Positions 52,172-61,465 of a DNA stretch of 64,000 nt are shown piece by piece. The notes beneath the pieces were generated by a model, which worked only from the letters and a program-made list of their open reading frames with translations, was not told where the DNA came from and ran no database searches. Source of the stretch: Polaribacter litorisediminis. Its GTDB lineage: Bacteria > Bacteroidota > Bacteroidia > Flavobacteriales > Flavobacteriaceae. The stretch spans positions 3,709,501 to 3,773,500 of the forward strand of contig NZ_CP082966.1 in NCBI RefSeq assembly GCF_019968605.1. The letters run 5' to 3'. The position numbers were made by a program, and so were the translations under genes. Numbering within the stretch: the stretch's first letter is position 1; each line of letters starts with the position of its first letter.

Positions 52172-53944
52172 CTATTCTTTTTGGTTAAAAACATATCCAT
52201 TGCTTTTAACATATTCTTCTATAGGTTCTAACCCTAGTTGAATTCTTCGTTGATTAACAGTCTTTACATCCACAATAGGCCATATTTTGTTCTTTTTTAA
52301 ATCATTATCCCAAACGGCCTGAGTACCATAAATTTGCTTTTTTTTATTACGCATTAAAATACGGTCTTCAAGAAATGCAAGATGCCAGCCTTCTGATTCT
52401 CCTTTTTTTACGGACTCTTTTAAAAGTGGTAAGTATGTTTCCTGGGTTTCAAGGTCTGCATGCTGTATGATAAGCCAAAGGGCTTGATTGGCTTTTTCAC
52501 CAACTGTATTTTTGCCTACCCAGCCAAACGTATCTATGATTGAAATAACTTGATTTAGTACAATAGAATCTTGTTGATGAATAAGTGTCCAAAAATAATC
52601 GTATTCTTCTGTGCCTCTTCCGAATTTCTCTTCTGCACCAGGAAGCAGAAGCCGCAAAGTTTGGTCTTTTGCACCCAATAATTCTAGCTGTTCTCTAATC
52701 TGGATTTTGGAGACTTGATAATTACTTAAAATTAAATCCAGACCTTTCTGCAAGAATTCATCTTTCTCAGCAGTTGTTTGCTTTATGTTATTTGTAGGTA
52801 CATATTTTTCCCGAGCTGTTCCATTAATGTGATAAAGTTTTGCAGTAGAAAGTTTGTATCCATAATTCTGATATTTAAAACCAAAATCATAAACTTCTCC
52901 TGCCAGCCTTCTCATTTCAGAACCAACAATTTCAGCTCTTCCAATTCCTTCAAAACCAATGGCTAATCCTTCACCCATACTTCCTGTCCAACGTCCAACT
53001 AACACAATAACAGGTTTTGTGTAAGTTTCTCCTCTTGGAATTACATACTCAATCCAATTTCTTTCAACATCTGGATTACCTTCAGATTTTTCAATAAATG
53101 AATGCCGTTGATATGGTTTTTTTTCGGTAATAAACCTGCTCATAATACCACGGGCTTCATAAGAATCACCACCATTGGGGGTATTTCTTAAATCAAGGAT
53201 TATACCATTGGTGTTCATTAAGTGATTTAAAGCTTTGTCAAATTCTGTTACTAAATTATCATTGCCGAGTGAATTGTTAATTCTAATGACTCCTATTCCG
53301 TTTACAATTTTTGAAGTTAAAAGACCATTATCTTTTTTGATTTTAATTTTGTCTAAATCAAATTCAATTACTTTGTTGTCGAGTAATTTTAAAGTTAAAA
53401 TGCGAGGTTCATTATATCGACCTGCTAAGATTTTGTTTGCAATCCATTCTCTGGTTTCTTGATTGTTTTTGTCGTTGCAATGTGTCGGGAAATCAATAAT
53501 TGCTTCCTGAAAGTCAGTTCCATTGAACTTTAGAATTTCAGCTCCAACTATATTTTGATTAAGGCTATCAACTTGTGTTTGCCAAACATTTGCTACTATT
53601 AATTTGTTATTTTCTATTGTTGTATAAATTGGTGCAAACAAACGAAATGAGGATTTTCGGTTTGTGTTTAATAGTAGGTGGCTATCATAAAATTCATTCA
53701 AAAAGTATTCAAAAAACAAAACAGTTTCCTCTTCAGTTTTTATATTTTTTATTTCATTGGAATAATACTCCTTTACACAGTTTATGTCAACATTTTTAGC
53801 CTCTAGATAAACATAATTTCGTATTACATCATTGATGATTTCCTCTAAATCTTCTTCAATTTTTGTGTGGTCAATTCTATTTTCCTGACCAAAAGTCAAA
53901 TTTGTAATTAATAAAAGGAGAAGTATTAAGATTGATTTTTCCAT
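52172..53944 (-). CDS. S41-family peptidase fused to a DUF6624 domain
   Basis: A 590-residue exported protein (signal ILLLLLITNLTFGQ). The S41 (tail-specific protease) core covers about residues 200-380: GIILDLRNTPNGGDS and the nucleophile region GRWTGSMGEGLAIGFEG. No PDZ is obvious. Residues ~420-585 form a DUF6624 domain (GAKDQTLRLLL ... WLIIQHADLETQ). The same domain type occurs as a broken fragment at 45790-45990. The fusion is unusual as far as I know. Confidence 0.78.
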   Translation of the reverse strand: MEKSILILLLLLITNLTFGQENRIDHTKIEEDLEEIINDVIRNYVYLEAKNVDINCVKEYYSNEIKNIKTEEETVLFFEYFLNEFYDSHLLLNTNRKSSFRLFAPIYTTIENNKLIVANVWQTQVDSLNQNIVGAEILKFNGTDFQEAIIDFPTHCNDKNNQETREWIANKILAGRYNEPRILTLKLLDNKVIEFDLDKIKIKKDNGLLTSKIVNGIGVIRINNSLGNDNLVTEFDKALNHLMNTNGIILDLRNTPNGGDSYEARGIMSRFITEKKPYQRHSFIEKSEGNPDVERNWIEYVIPRGETYTKPVIVLVGRWTGSMGEGLAIGFEGIGRAEIVGSEMRRLAGEVYDFGFKYQNYGYKLSTAKLYHINGTAREKYVPTNNIKQTTAEKDEFLQKGLDLILSNYQVSKIQIREQLELLGAKDQTLRLLLPGAEEKFGRGTEEYDYFWTLIHQQDSIVLNQVISIIDTFGWVGKNTVGEKANQALWLIIQHADLETQETYLPLLKESVKKGESEGWHLAFLEDRILMRNKKKQIYGTQAVWDNDLKKNKIWPIVDVKTVNQRRIQLGLEPIEEYVKSNGYVFNQKE

Positions 53945-53982
53945 AAATTTAGTTTTAGTTATTCAATTTTTGATATGAATAG

Positions 53983-54750
53983 TTAGGTAATTTTATTTTG
54001 TATTACAAAAGCGTTTTCTTTTTCCCATTTTTTGATAATCACAAACCATAGAACGACAGACACTCCAAAGATTACTAGTTTTTCGGTTCCGTTAATTCCA
54101 TTTTTGATTAACGCATTGAACATCATAATTTGGATAATTAGATGAAAACACGCACTAGCTAATATTGACTTTGTTGATTCCGCTACTTGTCCAATTCCCC
54201 AACTTCCAACAACCATCATTGCAAAAAAGAAAAGATTATCACCAACAGAAGCTTTCGTTAAGAACGTTAAATGCCACAAGTACCAAATAAATCCGATTAG
54301 CAGATATTTACACCAAGGTTTTAATGATTTTAATTCTTCTTGTAAGTAACCTCTCCATCCATATTCCTCCATTATACAATAGAGTAAGGTGCCTGACATT
54401 GCAATAAAACCATAAATATGTTGATTTAACTCATAATCATTCTTTACCCCAATTATTGTTAAAATAATAATTGGAATAAATGCCATGATAAGGCTTTTTG
54501 ATTTTGATGTTCCGAAAAGTGATATTTCTGTTTTTCTATTTTTATTCAATAATGAAATAGCTATCAGTGCAGCTATAACAACTCCACTTCCTTCAAAAAA
54601 AACAGAAGTTAGTACAAAAAGCCAGGAAGGCAATTTTTCTAATTCTGATTCGAATTCAAAAATATTAAATCGAAAAATATTGGAAATTACAGTTGCAATG
54701 ATAAAAAATATCAATACTCTTTTCCAGTTTATATTAATTGTTTTAAACAT
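53983..54750 (-). CDS. CPBP-family intramembrane glutamic protease
   Basis: A 255-residue polytopic membrane protein (about seven TMs). The CPBP/Abi motifs are present: EEYGWRGYL (Glu128, Glu129, Arg133), FIWYLWHLTF (His160) and ASACFHLIIQI (His203). Related enzymes process prenylated proteins or bacteriocin-related peptides. It is an isolated gene between a peptidase gene and an uncharacterised exported protein gene; no bacteriocin gene is seen. Confidence 0.88.
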   Translation of the reverse strand: MFKTININWKRVLIFFIIATVISNIFRFNIFEFESELEKLPSWLFVLTSVFFEGSGVVIAALIAISLLNKNRKTEISLFGTSKSKSLIMAFIPIIILTIIGVKNDYELNQHIYGFIAMSGTLLYCIMEEYGWRGYLQEELKSLKPWCKYLLIGFIWYLWHLTFLTKASVGDNLFFFAMMVVGSWGIGQVAESTKSILASACFHLIIQIMMFNALIKNGINGTEKLVIFGVSVVLWFVIIKKWEKENAFVIQNKIT

Positions 54751-54851
54751 TGGTTTAACTTATGAAATTATGGACACAATAAGGTTCAGAAAAAGAATGC
54801 TAATTTTCTTCATATTAGAATGTCATTTAAGCTTGAATCTAACATAGGCGA

Positions 54852-56012
54852 TTATCTATTAATTAATTTTAAAATTGTTTGATGAAAATTATTTTCGTCA
54901 ACACCTATGGTGGTCTTTAAATTTTCGAAAAAAAACTCTCCATCTTTTCCAGAATAAACCAGTTTCAATACACCATCAAAGCCATTTTTTTTTATAACTT
55001 CTTCACAAAGAAAGGCACTCATTACATAGTAAGAAAAATGCCTGTTTACCGAGGAATTCCGTCCTTTTTTGAATTCCTCTAAAAAATCAATAGTTGGGTT
55101 TCTTTCAATTTCATCCCGAAATTGTTCTTTTAATTCTTCTAAAGTATCATAACTAAGGCCATAACCACCGTAATAGGTTGAAATGCCGTTTACAAATGGC
55201 GAGTAAATTTCATCTTGATTTGGAAGATTGTAGTATAAATAATCACCAACGTAACCAAATATATAATTTTCATTATCTGTACCTGTTATATAAATTTCAC
55301 CTTCGCTATCTGTAAAGCCTAAATCATAACATAAAAAATTACAATTATTAGCACTATAAATAAGGCCGTATGATTTCAATAGTTCGTCTATACTTTCAAA
55401 CTTATAATAATCTAAAGGTATTATTTCTGTCTTGGTAAGTGCTGATAGTTCATTTTTCAATTCTGAGAATTCAACAGCTTTCTGATGATTTAAAGTGTTA
55501 CTATAGTAATATGTTACACTATTGTATTTTTCAGATTTAAAGTTTGCTGTTCTTTCTTCAAAAGGGCTATAGAACCTGTAATGATCTTTATAGGGTACAG
55601 CCTTTATTTCAACAATTCTATAAATAAAAGGCTTACCATTTTGAGATCCAGATAAAGAAAAAGTCATAAAATATATTTCACCTTCATCTTTTGCTGAGTA
55701 TGATTTAATCACAATTGGATTATTAAAAATTCTATCTGGACTATTTTTCCCAAAGCCTAATAGCTTATTGAAAAAGAACTCATACTTTTTTTGATGAATA
55801 GAATCAACATATTCGTCTGAAAAACGGCCATTTTGAGCTTCAGTTAAAAAGGCATTTAGTGATTTTTCTAGTTTTAAAGATTTTATACTATCTTTTTCAG
55901 CTAATTCAAGATTGAAGTTTTTTTCAATTGTAATTTGACCATAAGAGAAATTACAGATAACAGTGCATAAGGAAATTATTCCTATAATATTAATTTTTAC
56001 ACTTCCTGACAT
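54852..56012 (-). CDS. hypothetical exported protein
   Basis: 386 residues with a signal peptide (IIGIISLCTVICNFSYGQ). The middle is rich in aromatic beta-segments (YIFGYVGDYLYYNLPNQDE). The C-terminal 70 residues (HFSYYVMSAFLCEEVIKKNG ... GKDGEFFFENLKTTIGV) resemble the end of M1/MA-type metallopeptidase domains, but no HExxH is present. No family assigned. Confidence 0.55.
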   Translation of the reverse strand: MSGSVKINIIGIISLCTVICNFSYGQITIEKNFNLELAEKDSIKSLKLEKSLNAFLTEAQNGRFSDEYVDSIHQKKYEFFFNKLLGFGKNSPDRIFNNPIVIKSYSAKDEGEIYFMTFSLSGSQNGKPFIYRIVEIKAVPYKDHYRFYSPFEERTANFKSEKYNSVTYYYSNTLNHQKAVEFSELKNELSALTKTEIIPLDYYKFESIDELLKSYGLIYSANNCNFLCYDLGFTDSEGEIYITGTDNENYIFGYVGDYLYYNLPNQDEIYSPFVNGISTYYGGYGLSYDTLEELKEQFRDEIERNPTIDFLEEFKKGRNSSVNRHFSYYVMSAFLCEEVIKKNGFDGVLKLVYSGKDGEFFFENLKTTIGVDENNFHQTILKLINR

Positions 56013-56136
56013 TGGCTTTTTCTAGTTTTTTAATTATAAAATGATTGATATTATTCCCAAGTATATAGTCTATGTGATATTTTTATAAAGTCTTTATACT
56101 TAAATATTTTTCAGTCTAATTTTGATTTTACTGTAA

Positions 56137-57051
56137 CTATCCCTTTTTATCATCTTTCCTTAATTTCAAATAAATTTCTCCCCTGTTTTTATCAAAAATC
56201 AGGTTAAACTGCTTGATGAAACCACCTCCCATTACACTCATTTGCTGACGCCCAATCGTCCCCTCAAAAAAGCCAACAGGCACATCGTAAAATTGCATCT
56301 CACCAAGACTAAATTGAGGCAATACGCCTTTTTTGGTCCTTAAAATATTGCCGAAAGAATCTTTCAATTCCTCCTCTGAAGTAATTTCAATATGTTGACC
56401 AATTTGTGTTTGGTTGGAAAATTTATCGTCAAAAAGCAAAGCACCCGAGTAGCCAGAATGAAGTAAAAAAGGATTCTCAAAATCTAAGCTGTCAATGCGG
56501 CTTGTTCCTGTAATAAAGAGTAAACCATCTTTATTGTCCAGATTCATTTTAATGTAATCTTCAGTAATAGGAAGGGTATGATGAAGCTTTATTAAACTTT
56601 CATCAAAATTGATCTCCACGATATAATCATCAAAGAAGTTTAAACCAAATTTACCATCTGTCTCAGGGCCAGATTTTTCATTTTCCCAAATGCTAAGGCT
56701 ATCAAAAACCATAGTGCCAATTTTTAAAGTATTGGCTTTACTATATCTTGAAGTGCCTTTACCTCCCCAGGCAGATGATTCCGATGTTTCTTTATTCCAT
56801 TTTATGCTTTTAAGGCGTGCTGAAGATGATTTTATTACAGATGCAGAATTAGCTGCTGTATGAAACATCAAATCGAGTGTATCAGTTGTATTCAAAATTG
56901 CTTCAACAATGATGTTGTTGTGTTTACTTAGTTTGAATGGAATAGTATCTACAACGGTAATATCCTTATTTTTCGGAACGGTATGCTTACACCCAAAAAA
57001 GCAACTTACAATAAAAAACATTAGAAGTTTTGGATAGATTTTCTTATTCAT
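56137..57051 (-). CDS. aspartyl-protease-like protein with both catalytic Asp replaced
   Basis: 304 residues, lipoprotein-type signal (LLMFFIVSCFFGC). It aligns with the retropepsin-like proteins of this window (FGLNFFDDYIVEINFDESL matches their inter-lobe segment). The two catalytic motifs read MFHTAANSASVI and LLHSGYSGALLF: Asp to His in both, and one Gly to Ala. It should therefore be a non-proteolytic member, perhaps a binding protein. No array palindrome flanks it. Confidence 0.68.
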   Translation of the reverse strand: MNKKIYPKLLMFFIVSCFFGCKHTVPKNKDITVVDTIPFKLSKHNNIIVEAILNTTDTLDLMFHTAANSASVIKSSSARLKSIKWNKETSESSAWGGKGTSRYSKANTLKIGTMVFDSLSIWENEKSGPETDGKFGLNFFDDYIVEINFDESLIKLHHTLPITEDYIKMNLDNKDGLLFITGTSRIDSLDFENPFLLHSGYSGALLFDDKFSNQTQIGQHIEITSEEELKDSFGNILRTKKGVLPQFSLGEMQFYDVPVGFFEGTIGRQQMSVMGGGFIKQFNLIFDKNRGEIYLKLRKDDKKG

Positions 57052-57090
57052 TTCATATTAATTATTGACTATATCGAATAATTCATTACA

Positions 57091-57465
57091 TCAAAAAGTA
57101 CATTTTGAGTTCTCTGGCTTCCATATCACCTCAATTTTTGAAAGTCTGTCATAAAGCTCATTTGTAATTCCCAAATTATCTCCGGCACAGTTCAGTATAA
57201 ATGATGCGTAATTTGCTGTGGGATCACAGTTGCCATAAAAGAAAACCCTTTCACCTTGACACAATGCCGTGGAATAATAGGAATATTCATCATTACGTAC
57301 CTCATCAATGGCTTCTTTTAGCCAAGCTAATTCCTCTATCGGGTTCTGTACTTCACAAAGATTTGTTGGTAAAATGTCGTCTTTTTCGCATGAAATAAGT
57401 ACGAGTGAAAATACCAAAATGACTGATTTTGTTAGATTTAAAATAGTTTTCATTTTATTCATCAT
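57091..57465 (-). CDS. small hypothetical lipoprotein
   Basis: 124 residues, signal VILVFSLVLISC. The start may be this ATG or the Met 12 nt downstream. The mature part has four further cysteines (LCEVQ, LCQGE, NCDPT, NCAGD plus SKC at the end). It has the look of short Bacteroidota secreted proteins with WLKEAIDE segments. It lies 39 nt from the aspartyl-protease-like gene and may be co-transcribed. Confidence 0.65.
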   Translation of the reverse strand: MMNKMKTILNLTKSVILVFSLVLISCEKDDILPTNLCEVQNPIEELAWLKEAIDEVRNDEYSYYSTALCQGERVFFYGNCDPTANYASFILNCAGDNLGITNELYDRLSKIEVIWKPENSKCTF

Positions 57466-57487
57466 TTAAATGTAGGGTATTGTTTTA

Positions 57488-58408
57488 TTAGTTCGTTACT
57501 CTTATCACGACATTCCCCTTCTTTCTTCCTGTGGCTACATAGGCATGGGCGTGCTGCATTTCTTCCAGTGAATATGTTCTATCGATTATTGCTTTCATCT
57601 CTCCCTTTTCAAAAAGAGTTTTAATAAATTCCAATTGGACTTTTGTTTCGGTCGCGTAGGATAATCCGTCGACAGAAACAAATTTTCCCTCAGGATTTAA
57701 GAGGTGTCTACAAGATTTTCCCTTGGTGCAGCCAACGGCATCAAACAGGATATCGTAGCGGTTGGGTTGCTTTATAAAATCGTCCCTATCATAAAAAATC
57801 ATACGTTCAACCTTCAGGGTTTTCATCAATGCTTCACTTGATGAACTGCAAACAACCGTTATTTCCGCCTTATAATATTGAGCGATTTGAATGGCGGCTA
57901 TGCCCACCGAACCTGTGGAACCTATGATTAAGACCTTGGGCTTGGACCTTTGGGAAAGTCGGGCCTTTTCAAGAAAGAAGTGTGCTGATTGTCCACCAAA
58001 GATTAAGGCGGCTGCTTCTTCAAAGCTTGCGCTCTCTGGCATTAAGCATACAGGACTATGCTCCTTTACGGAAAGGTATTCAGCATATGTTCCAAAATGG
58101 AAACCTGTACTCCCGAAAACCTTATCTTGTGGTTTAAATTGGGTAACACTATCCCCAACTTCTTCCACAATACCGGAATAGACCGTTCCCATGACGGGTT
58201 TTCTTGGCTTTTTTAATCCTAGAACTACTCGCATCAGTGGCTTTAAAAAGCCTTTAATCGCAAGGCTTCTAACTTTCACATCAGCAGAGTTTACTGCGGT
58301 AGCCATTACCTTTATCAAAAGATCATGACTGCCGCATTTGGGCTTTTGTGCTTCTTGTAACTGAAGCACTTCGGGACTTCCATATTTGGTACAAATAACA
58401 GCTTTCAT
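57488..58408 (-). CDS. MDR-family NAD(P)-dependent alcohol dehydrogenase / quinone reductase-like
   Basis: 306 residues. The GroES-like N-domain begins MKAVICTKYGSPEVLQLQE and has FGTYAEYLSVKE. The Rossmann motif is LIIGSTGSVGIAAIQIA (near residue 165). No catalytic or structural zinc cysteine pattern, so it is of the zinc-independent quinone-oxidoreductase type. The C-terminal YSLEEMQHAHAYVATGRKKG is family-typical. It is followed closely by the beta-barrel-like gene (4 nt apart). Confidence 0.88.
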   Translation of the reverse strand: MKAVICTKYGSPEVLQLQEAQKPKCGSHDLLIKVMATAVNSADVKVRSLAIKGFLKPLMRVVLGLKKPRKPVMGTVYSGIVEEVGDSVTQFKPQDKVFGSTGFHFGTYAEYLSVKEHSPVCLMPESASFEEAAALIFGGQSAHFFLEKARLSQRSKPKVLIIGSTGSVGIAAIQIAQYYKAEITVVCSSSSEALMKTLKVERMIFYDRDDFIKQPNRYDILFDAVGCTKGKSCRHLLNPEGKFVSVDGLSYATETKVQLEFIKTLFEKGEMKAIIDRTYSLEEMQHAHAYVATGRKKGNVVIRVTN

Positions 58409-58411
58409 TGC

Positions 58412-59032
58412 CTAAAAATTAAATCCAAAATGCAGCCCGGGCTCTCCATAGAAAAACTTTGACCATTTGTCATCTTGCTGCTTAAATCCATCTGGCATTT
58501 CTGTATGGTATATCCGATGGGTAACAGCAAGAGATGGTTCAATGAAAAACCTGTTTTTGAACAGTTTAATATGGTAGCCTAGACGGTAGGTGTTGAAAAT
58601 TTGAAAACCATTGTCGATTTTCTGATTATTCTCATCCATAAAACTTTGCCAGGCATTCATTACATGAATTCCCGTATAAAGACCTTTCCACCAAAATCGC
58701 TGATAAACCAGCGCAAAACCATACTCTCTAATGTATCCAGGAAACTTTTCTTCTGGGGCTTCAAAAGAAGCTCCGTACGGAATCCCGAGTGGCCAGGAGT
58801 ATTTCCAAGTTTTTAGCTCTAAGGATACCACATCCTTTTCTGTGATGCGGTAACCGAAATTTAGCTGTGCAAAATCAGGTTTATTGGTCTGTGCGAAATT
58901 TCCCAACACGAAAAAGGTGCTTCCAATAAAATATCTTTTAGAAGTGCTATCTTGTAGGATGTATTGTGCATTGACGTGGAAGCAATTTGCCATCAAAATG
59001 ACAAAACCCATCCTCATTATATTTTTTTGCAT
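58412..59032 (-). CDS. hypothetical outer-membrane beta-barrel-like protein
   Basis: About 206 residues from ATG 59032 (an upstream in-frame ATG at 59062 adds a poor signal). Signal FVILMANCFHVNAQ. Alternating aromatic and polar strands (YGFALVYQRFWWKGLYTGIHV, YRLGYHIKLFKNRFFIEPSL) and a terminal GLHFGFNF with final Phe, typical of outer-membrane barrels. Function unknown. Adjacent to the dehydrogenase gene. Confidence 0.65.
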   Translation of the reverse strand: MQKNIMRMGFVILMANCFHVNAQYILQDSTSKRYFIGSTFFVLGNFAQTNKPDFAQLNFGYRITEKDVVSLELKTWKYSWPLGIPYGASFEAPEEKFPGYIREYGFALVYQRFWWKGLYTGIHVMNAWQSFMDENNQKIDNGFQIFNTYRLGYHIKLFKNRFFIEPSLAVTHRIYHTEMPDGFKQQDDKWSKFFYGEPGLHFGFNF

Positions 59033-59113
59033 ATCTTTCTTTTGTGTAAAATGATAATACAAAAGTAGATTAGTGAGCTGCTATAACTCGTTCACTTAAG
59101 TTAAGAAAGCAGA

Positions 59114-59695
59114 CTAACCCTTATTTTTTTCATTGACTCTTGCTCTTAACCTACTTAAAGATTGTGGCTTGATTCCTAAAAAACTGGCTAATTGATATTG
59201 TGGGACCCGTTGGATTAAATCTGGTCGTTTTTCCAAAAGGTTGTGGTAACGTTGCTCAGGCGATGAGGTTTTGAAGGCATCAAAGTCCAATTGTTGTTTA
59301 ATCAATAGTTCTTCAGACAATACCCTGCACATCGTTTCAAACTTTGGGAATTTCTGAAAAACTTCAACTTCCATGCTGGGGTCAGAAACCGTAAGGATGG
59401 AGTCTTCAACGCAAGAAATAGAATATGCTGAAGGCTTTCCATTTAAAACACAGGGAGGAGTTAAGCCTTCCATTTCTGTATAGAAAGCGGTTGTTTTTTC
59501 TTCTCCATCTATGACATAGTATGACCGAATACAACCTTTTAATACAAAAAATCCTTTATTCGATTTTTGTCCTTCTTCCAATAAAACAGCGCCTTTATTG
59601 AAGGAGTGAAATATATCTAGATCAATCAGTGTGTTTTTTTCTTCTTCTGTCAACGAAATGTATCTTGATATGAAGTCAAAGAGTAAGTTTTTCAT
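59114..59695 (-). CDS. Crp/Fnr-family transcriptional regulator
   Basis: A 193-residue protein. Cyclic-nucleotide-binding-like beta barrel (FNKGAVLLEEGQKSNKGFFV) followed by a C-terminal HTH (YQLASFLGIKPQSLSRLRARV). The phosphate-binding cassette of true CRP is not conserved. It probably regulates the two downstream genes (barrel-like and dehydrogenase). Its ATG is 19 nt from the start of palindrome P9. Confidence 0.85.
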   Translation of the reverse strand: MKNLLFDFISRYISLTEEEKNTLIDLDIFHSFNKGAVLLEEGQKSNKGFFVLKGCIRSYYVIDGEEKTTAFYTEMEGLTPPCVLNGKPSAYSISCVEDSILTVSDPSMEVEVFQKFPKFETMCRVLSEELLIKQQLDFDAFKTSSPEQRYHNLLEKRPDLIQRVPQYQLASFLGIKPQSLSRLRARVNEKNKG

Positions 59696-59713
59696 TTATC
59701 GTCATGTTTTTCA

Positions 59714-59858
59714 AATTACTGGCAACGTATTTGTTTATGGAAAGTTGCGATTTTGTGAACGAGGAATTTCCGTAGGAAATTCAGAAGTTGATAAAATAGC
59801 AACAAACTTTGATAAAGCTAAAAATAGCAATTTTTTATAAACGGTGTTGTAAAAAGCG
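59714..59858. repeat. attC-like palindrome P9
   Basis: Left arm GGCAACGTATTTGTTTATGG then AAAGTTGCG; right arm AGCAATTTTTTATAAACGG then TGTTGTAAAAAGC. Inner hairpin GAATTTCCGTAGGAAATTC. One of the best-formed members. Confidence 0.85.
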
Positions 59859-60228
59859 TGATTAATTTTTCCATTTTTGAGTTTGTTTTTTTCAAGTAAT
59901 TTCGTTTTGCTCAAATTTCCAGAGTTTAGATTTTCTCAATTTTTTCAGTTCCGCAAACGTGCTAATTCAGATTTTGAGTAAGAACTCCAAATTTCTGCTT
60001 TTTCCACTTTGAGTAAATTTCCACGTTTCAAAATTCCGCAAACAGAGAAAATTTTTACTAGAATTTTCATTCGCGAGAGATTGTTCAGCATTTTTTTAAT
60101 TTCCATTTTTCACAATTTTGGATTGAAAAATTTTTCAACATATTCTGTTCAAAAAAGTTAAAGGTAAAATGCACTTTTAAAAGGACTTATGCTTTTCTGA
60201 GGCATTTCAACCAGTTTTTTACAACGTG
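59859..60228. other. cassette-like unit without a clear gene
   Basis: 370 nt between P9 and P10. Only a 53-codon frame on the - strand is present (59945-60106, starting MEIKKMLNNLSRMKILVKIF), basic and of unknown worth. The unit has the same matching ends as gene-bearing units (right core of P9 GTTGTAAAAA, rc of the P10 left core GTTGTAAAAA). Confidence 0.5.
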
Positions 60229-60354
60229 CTAGGTATATGGTAAGCAAGGGTTAGAATAACTTACTATTTCGGGCATTGAAAAAATAAATAAATATTAACT
60301 AATTTAAAAAAGCAACCTGTACCCCTTGTTTATTATATACTATGTTGTGTACAG
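60229..60354. repeat. attC-like palindrome P10
   Basis: Left core TTACAACG, then TAGGTATATGG; right part TTATATACTATGTTGTGTACAG. The right core GTTGTGTACAGTAC pairs with the left core of P11 at 13 of 14 bases across two genes. Confidence 0.75.
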
Positions 60355-60472
60355 TACTATTCAGATGCCAAATGATGTTTCAGACGAATTTAAGGAATAT
60401 TGTAAAGAAAATAACATTACTTTAAAAAAAACGGACGTGTTATGGTTTTTCCTCCGATGTTTATGGGTATAA

Positions 60473-60895
60473 CTAAAAATCTTGACTCTTTAAGTGACTA
60501 AATATATTTAAAGAAAAAGAATCAATTTCGTGTTGAAAATTTATATTACTTATTTTTAATTCTTTTGGTTTGTTTTCATTAAAATATTTTTCATGAGTTG
60601 AAAATGTTTTTTCTACAAATTCTCTTATTTTTAACAAAGAACTAATTTCTTGACTATAGATAATTTTACACATTAGTTCAGATTTATAAATAAGTACTTT
60701 TTTGTTGTTTATTTTATTAGTAACTAATGTCCTTGACCTTATTCCGTAATCAAATTCATTATTATTACTGTATTTATTATTAAAATAAATTTCTGATTCA
60801 CAAAAAGTAGTTGTAATTAATTCAGTTGAGTTTTCTAATTCATTTAGATTGAATTCAAATTCTAATACTTTAAAATGGTTGTTAAATATCTGCAT
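60473..60895 (-). CDS. hypothetical protein
   Basis: 140 residues, soluble, rich in Asn, Glu and Lys, no signal peptide or known motif. It lies 14 nt downstream of the gene ending at 60910, so the two are a pair within one unit between P10 and P11. Its base composition is more AT-rich than the core genes at the left of the window, as judged by eye. Confidence 0.55.
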   Translation of the reverse strand: MQIFNNHFKVLEFEFNLNELENSTELITTTFCESEIYFNNKYSNNNEFDYGIRSRTLVTNKINNKKVLIYKSELMCKIIYSQEISSLLKIREFVEKTFSTHEKYFNENKPKELKISNINFQHEIDSFSLNIFSHLKSQDF

Positions 60896-60909
60896 AATAC
60901 TATTTTATA

Positions 60910-61425
60910 TTATATGTATTTATTCCATAAATTAATTAATTCATTTTCGTATAATCTCCATATAATAAGCAATATAATACCACCAAAAACTGTAACAAAT
61001 ATTGAAAATAATAGTTTACCTAACCATTTTGATGTAGTTGAATTAATTATTTTATGTTTTATTTTTTTTATGCTTGGTATGCTTTTTTTTATTTTTTTAA
61101 TAAAAGATAAATTAGAATAATCTTTCCTTTTAAGTATTTTAGTTTGCAAATACTCTTGATAAAATTCTTTTGAAACAATACCTTTTTCAATTTTAACACT
61201 AATTCCATTCACACCATTAAATTGGTTTTTGTGTTTTTCAGCAACTCCTTTACTCATTAAAGTTTTAGATACTTTTCCATCTTTTTTAAGAAATATTACT
61301 TTTACTACATTTTCAAGATTTAACACTTCCCAATCTTTATATAAATCTTTTCTTACATATTCACTTATCCAATCCCCAAAAGACAAACTTATTTCAATAT
61401 TTGTTTCCCTGTGTTTTATTTTCAT
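60910..61425 (-). CDS. hypothetical protein with one C-terminal transmembrane segment
   Basis: A 171-residue protein. Cytosolic-looking N-terminal 125 residues with basic helices (FIKKIKKSIPSIKKIKHKI), then one TM (LLFSIFVTVFGGIILLIIW, about 138-156) and a short tail. No domain recognised. First gene of a two-gene unit; the downstream gene follows after 14 nt. Confidence 0.6.
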   Translation of the reverse strand: MKIKHRETNIEISLSFGDWISEYVRKDLYKDWEVLNLENVVKVIFLKKDGKVSKTLMSKGVAEKHKNQFNGVNGISVKIEKGIVSKEFYQEYLQTKILKRKDYSNLSFIKKIKKSIPSIKKIKHKIINSTTSKWLGKLLFSIFVTVFGGIILLIIWRLYENELINLWNKYI

Positions 61426-61465
61426 TCATTCAATTTCGGTCTACCGACCTCTATATTATAGTTTG

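Noticed and set aside
53983..54750. Bacteriocin immunity locus around the CPBP protease
   Set aside because: No short peptide gene, peptide transporter or modification enzyme is nearby.
60365..60472. 35-codon + strand frame (MPNDVSDEFKEYC...)
   Set aside because: It lies between P10 and a convergent gene, has no visible ribosome-binding site, and is on the opposite strand to all resident genes. Too short to support.
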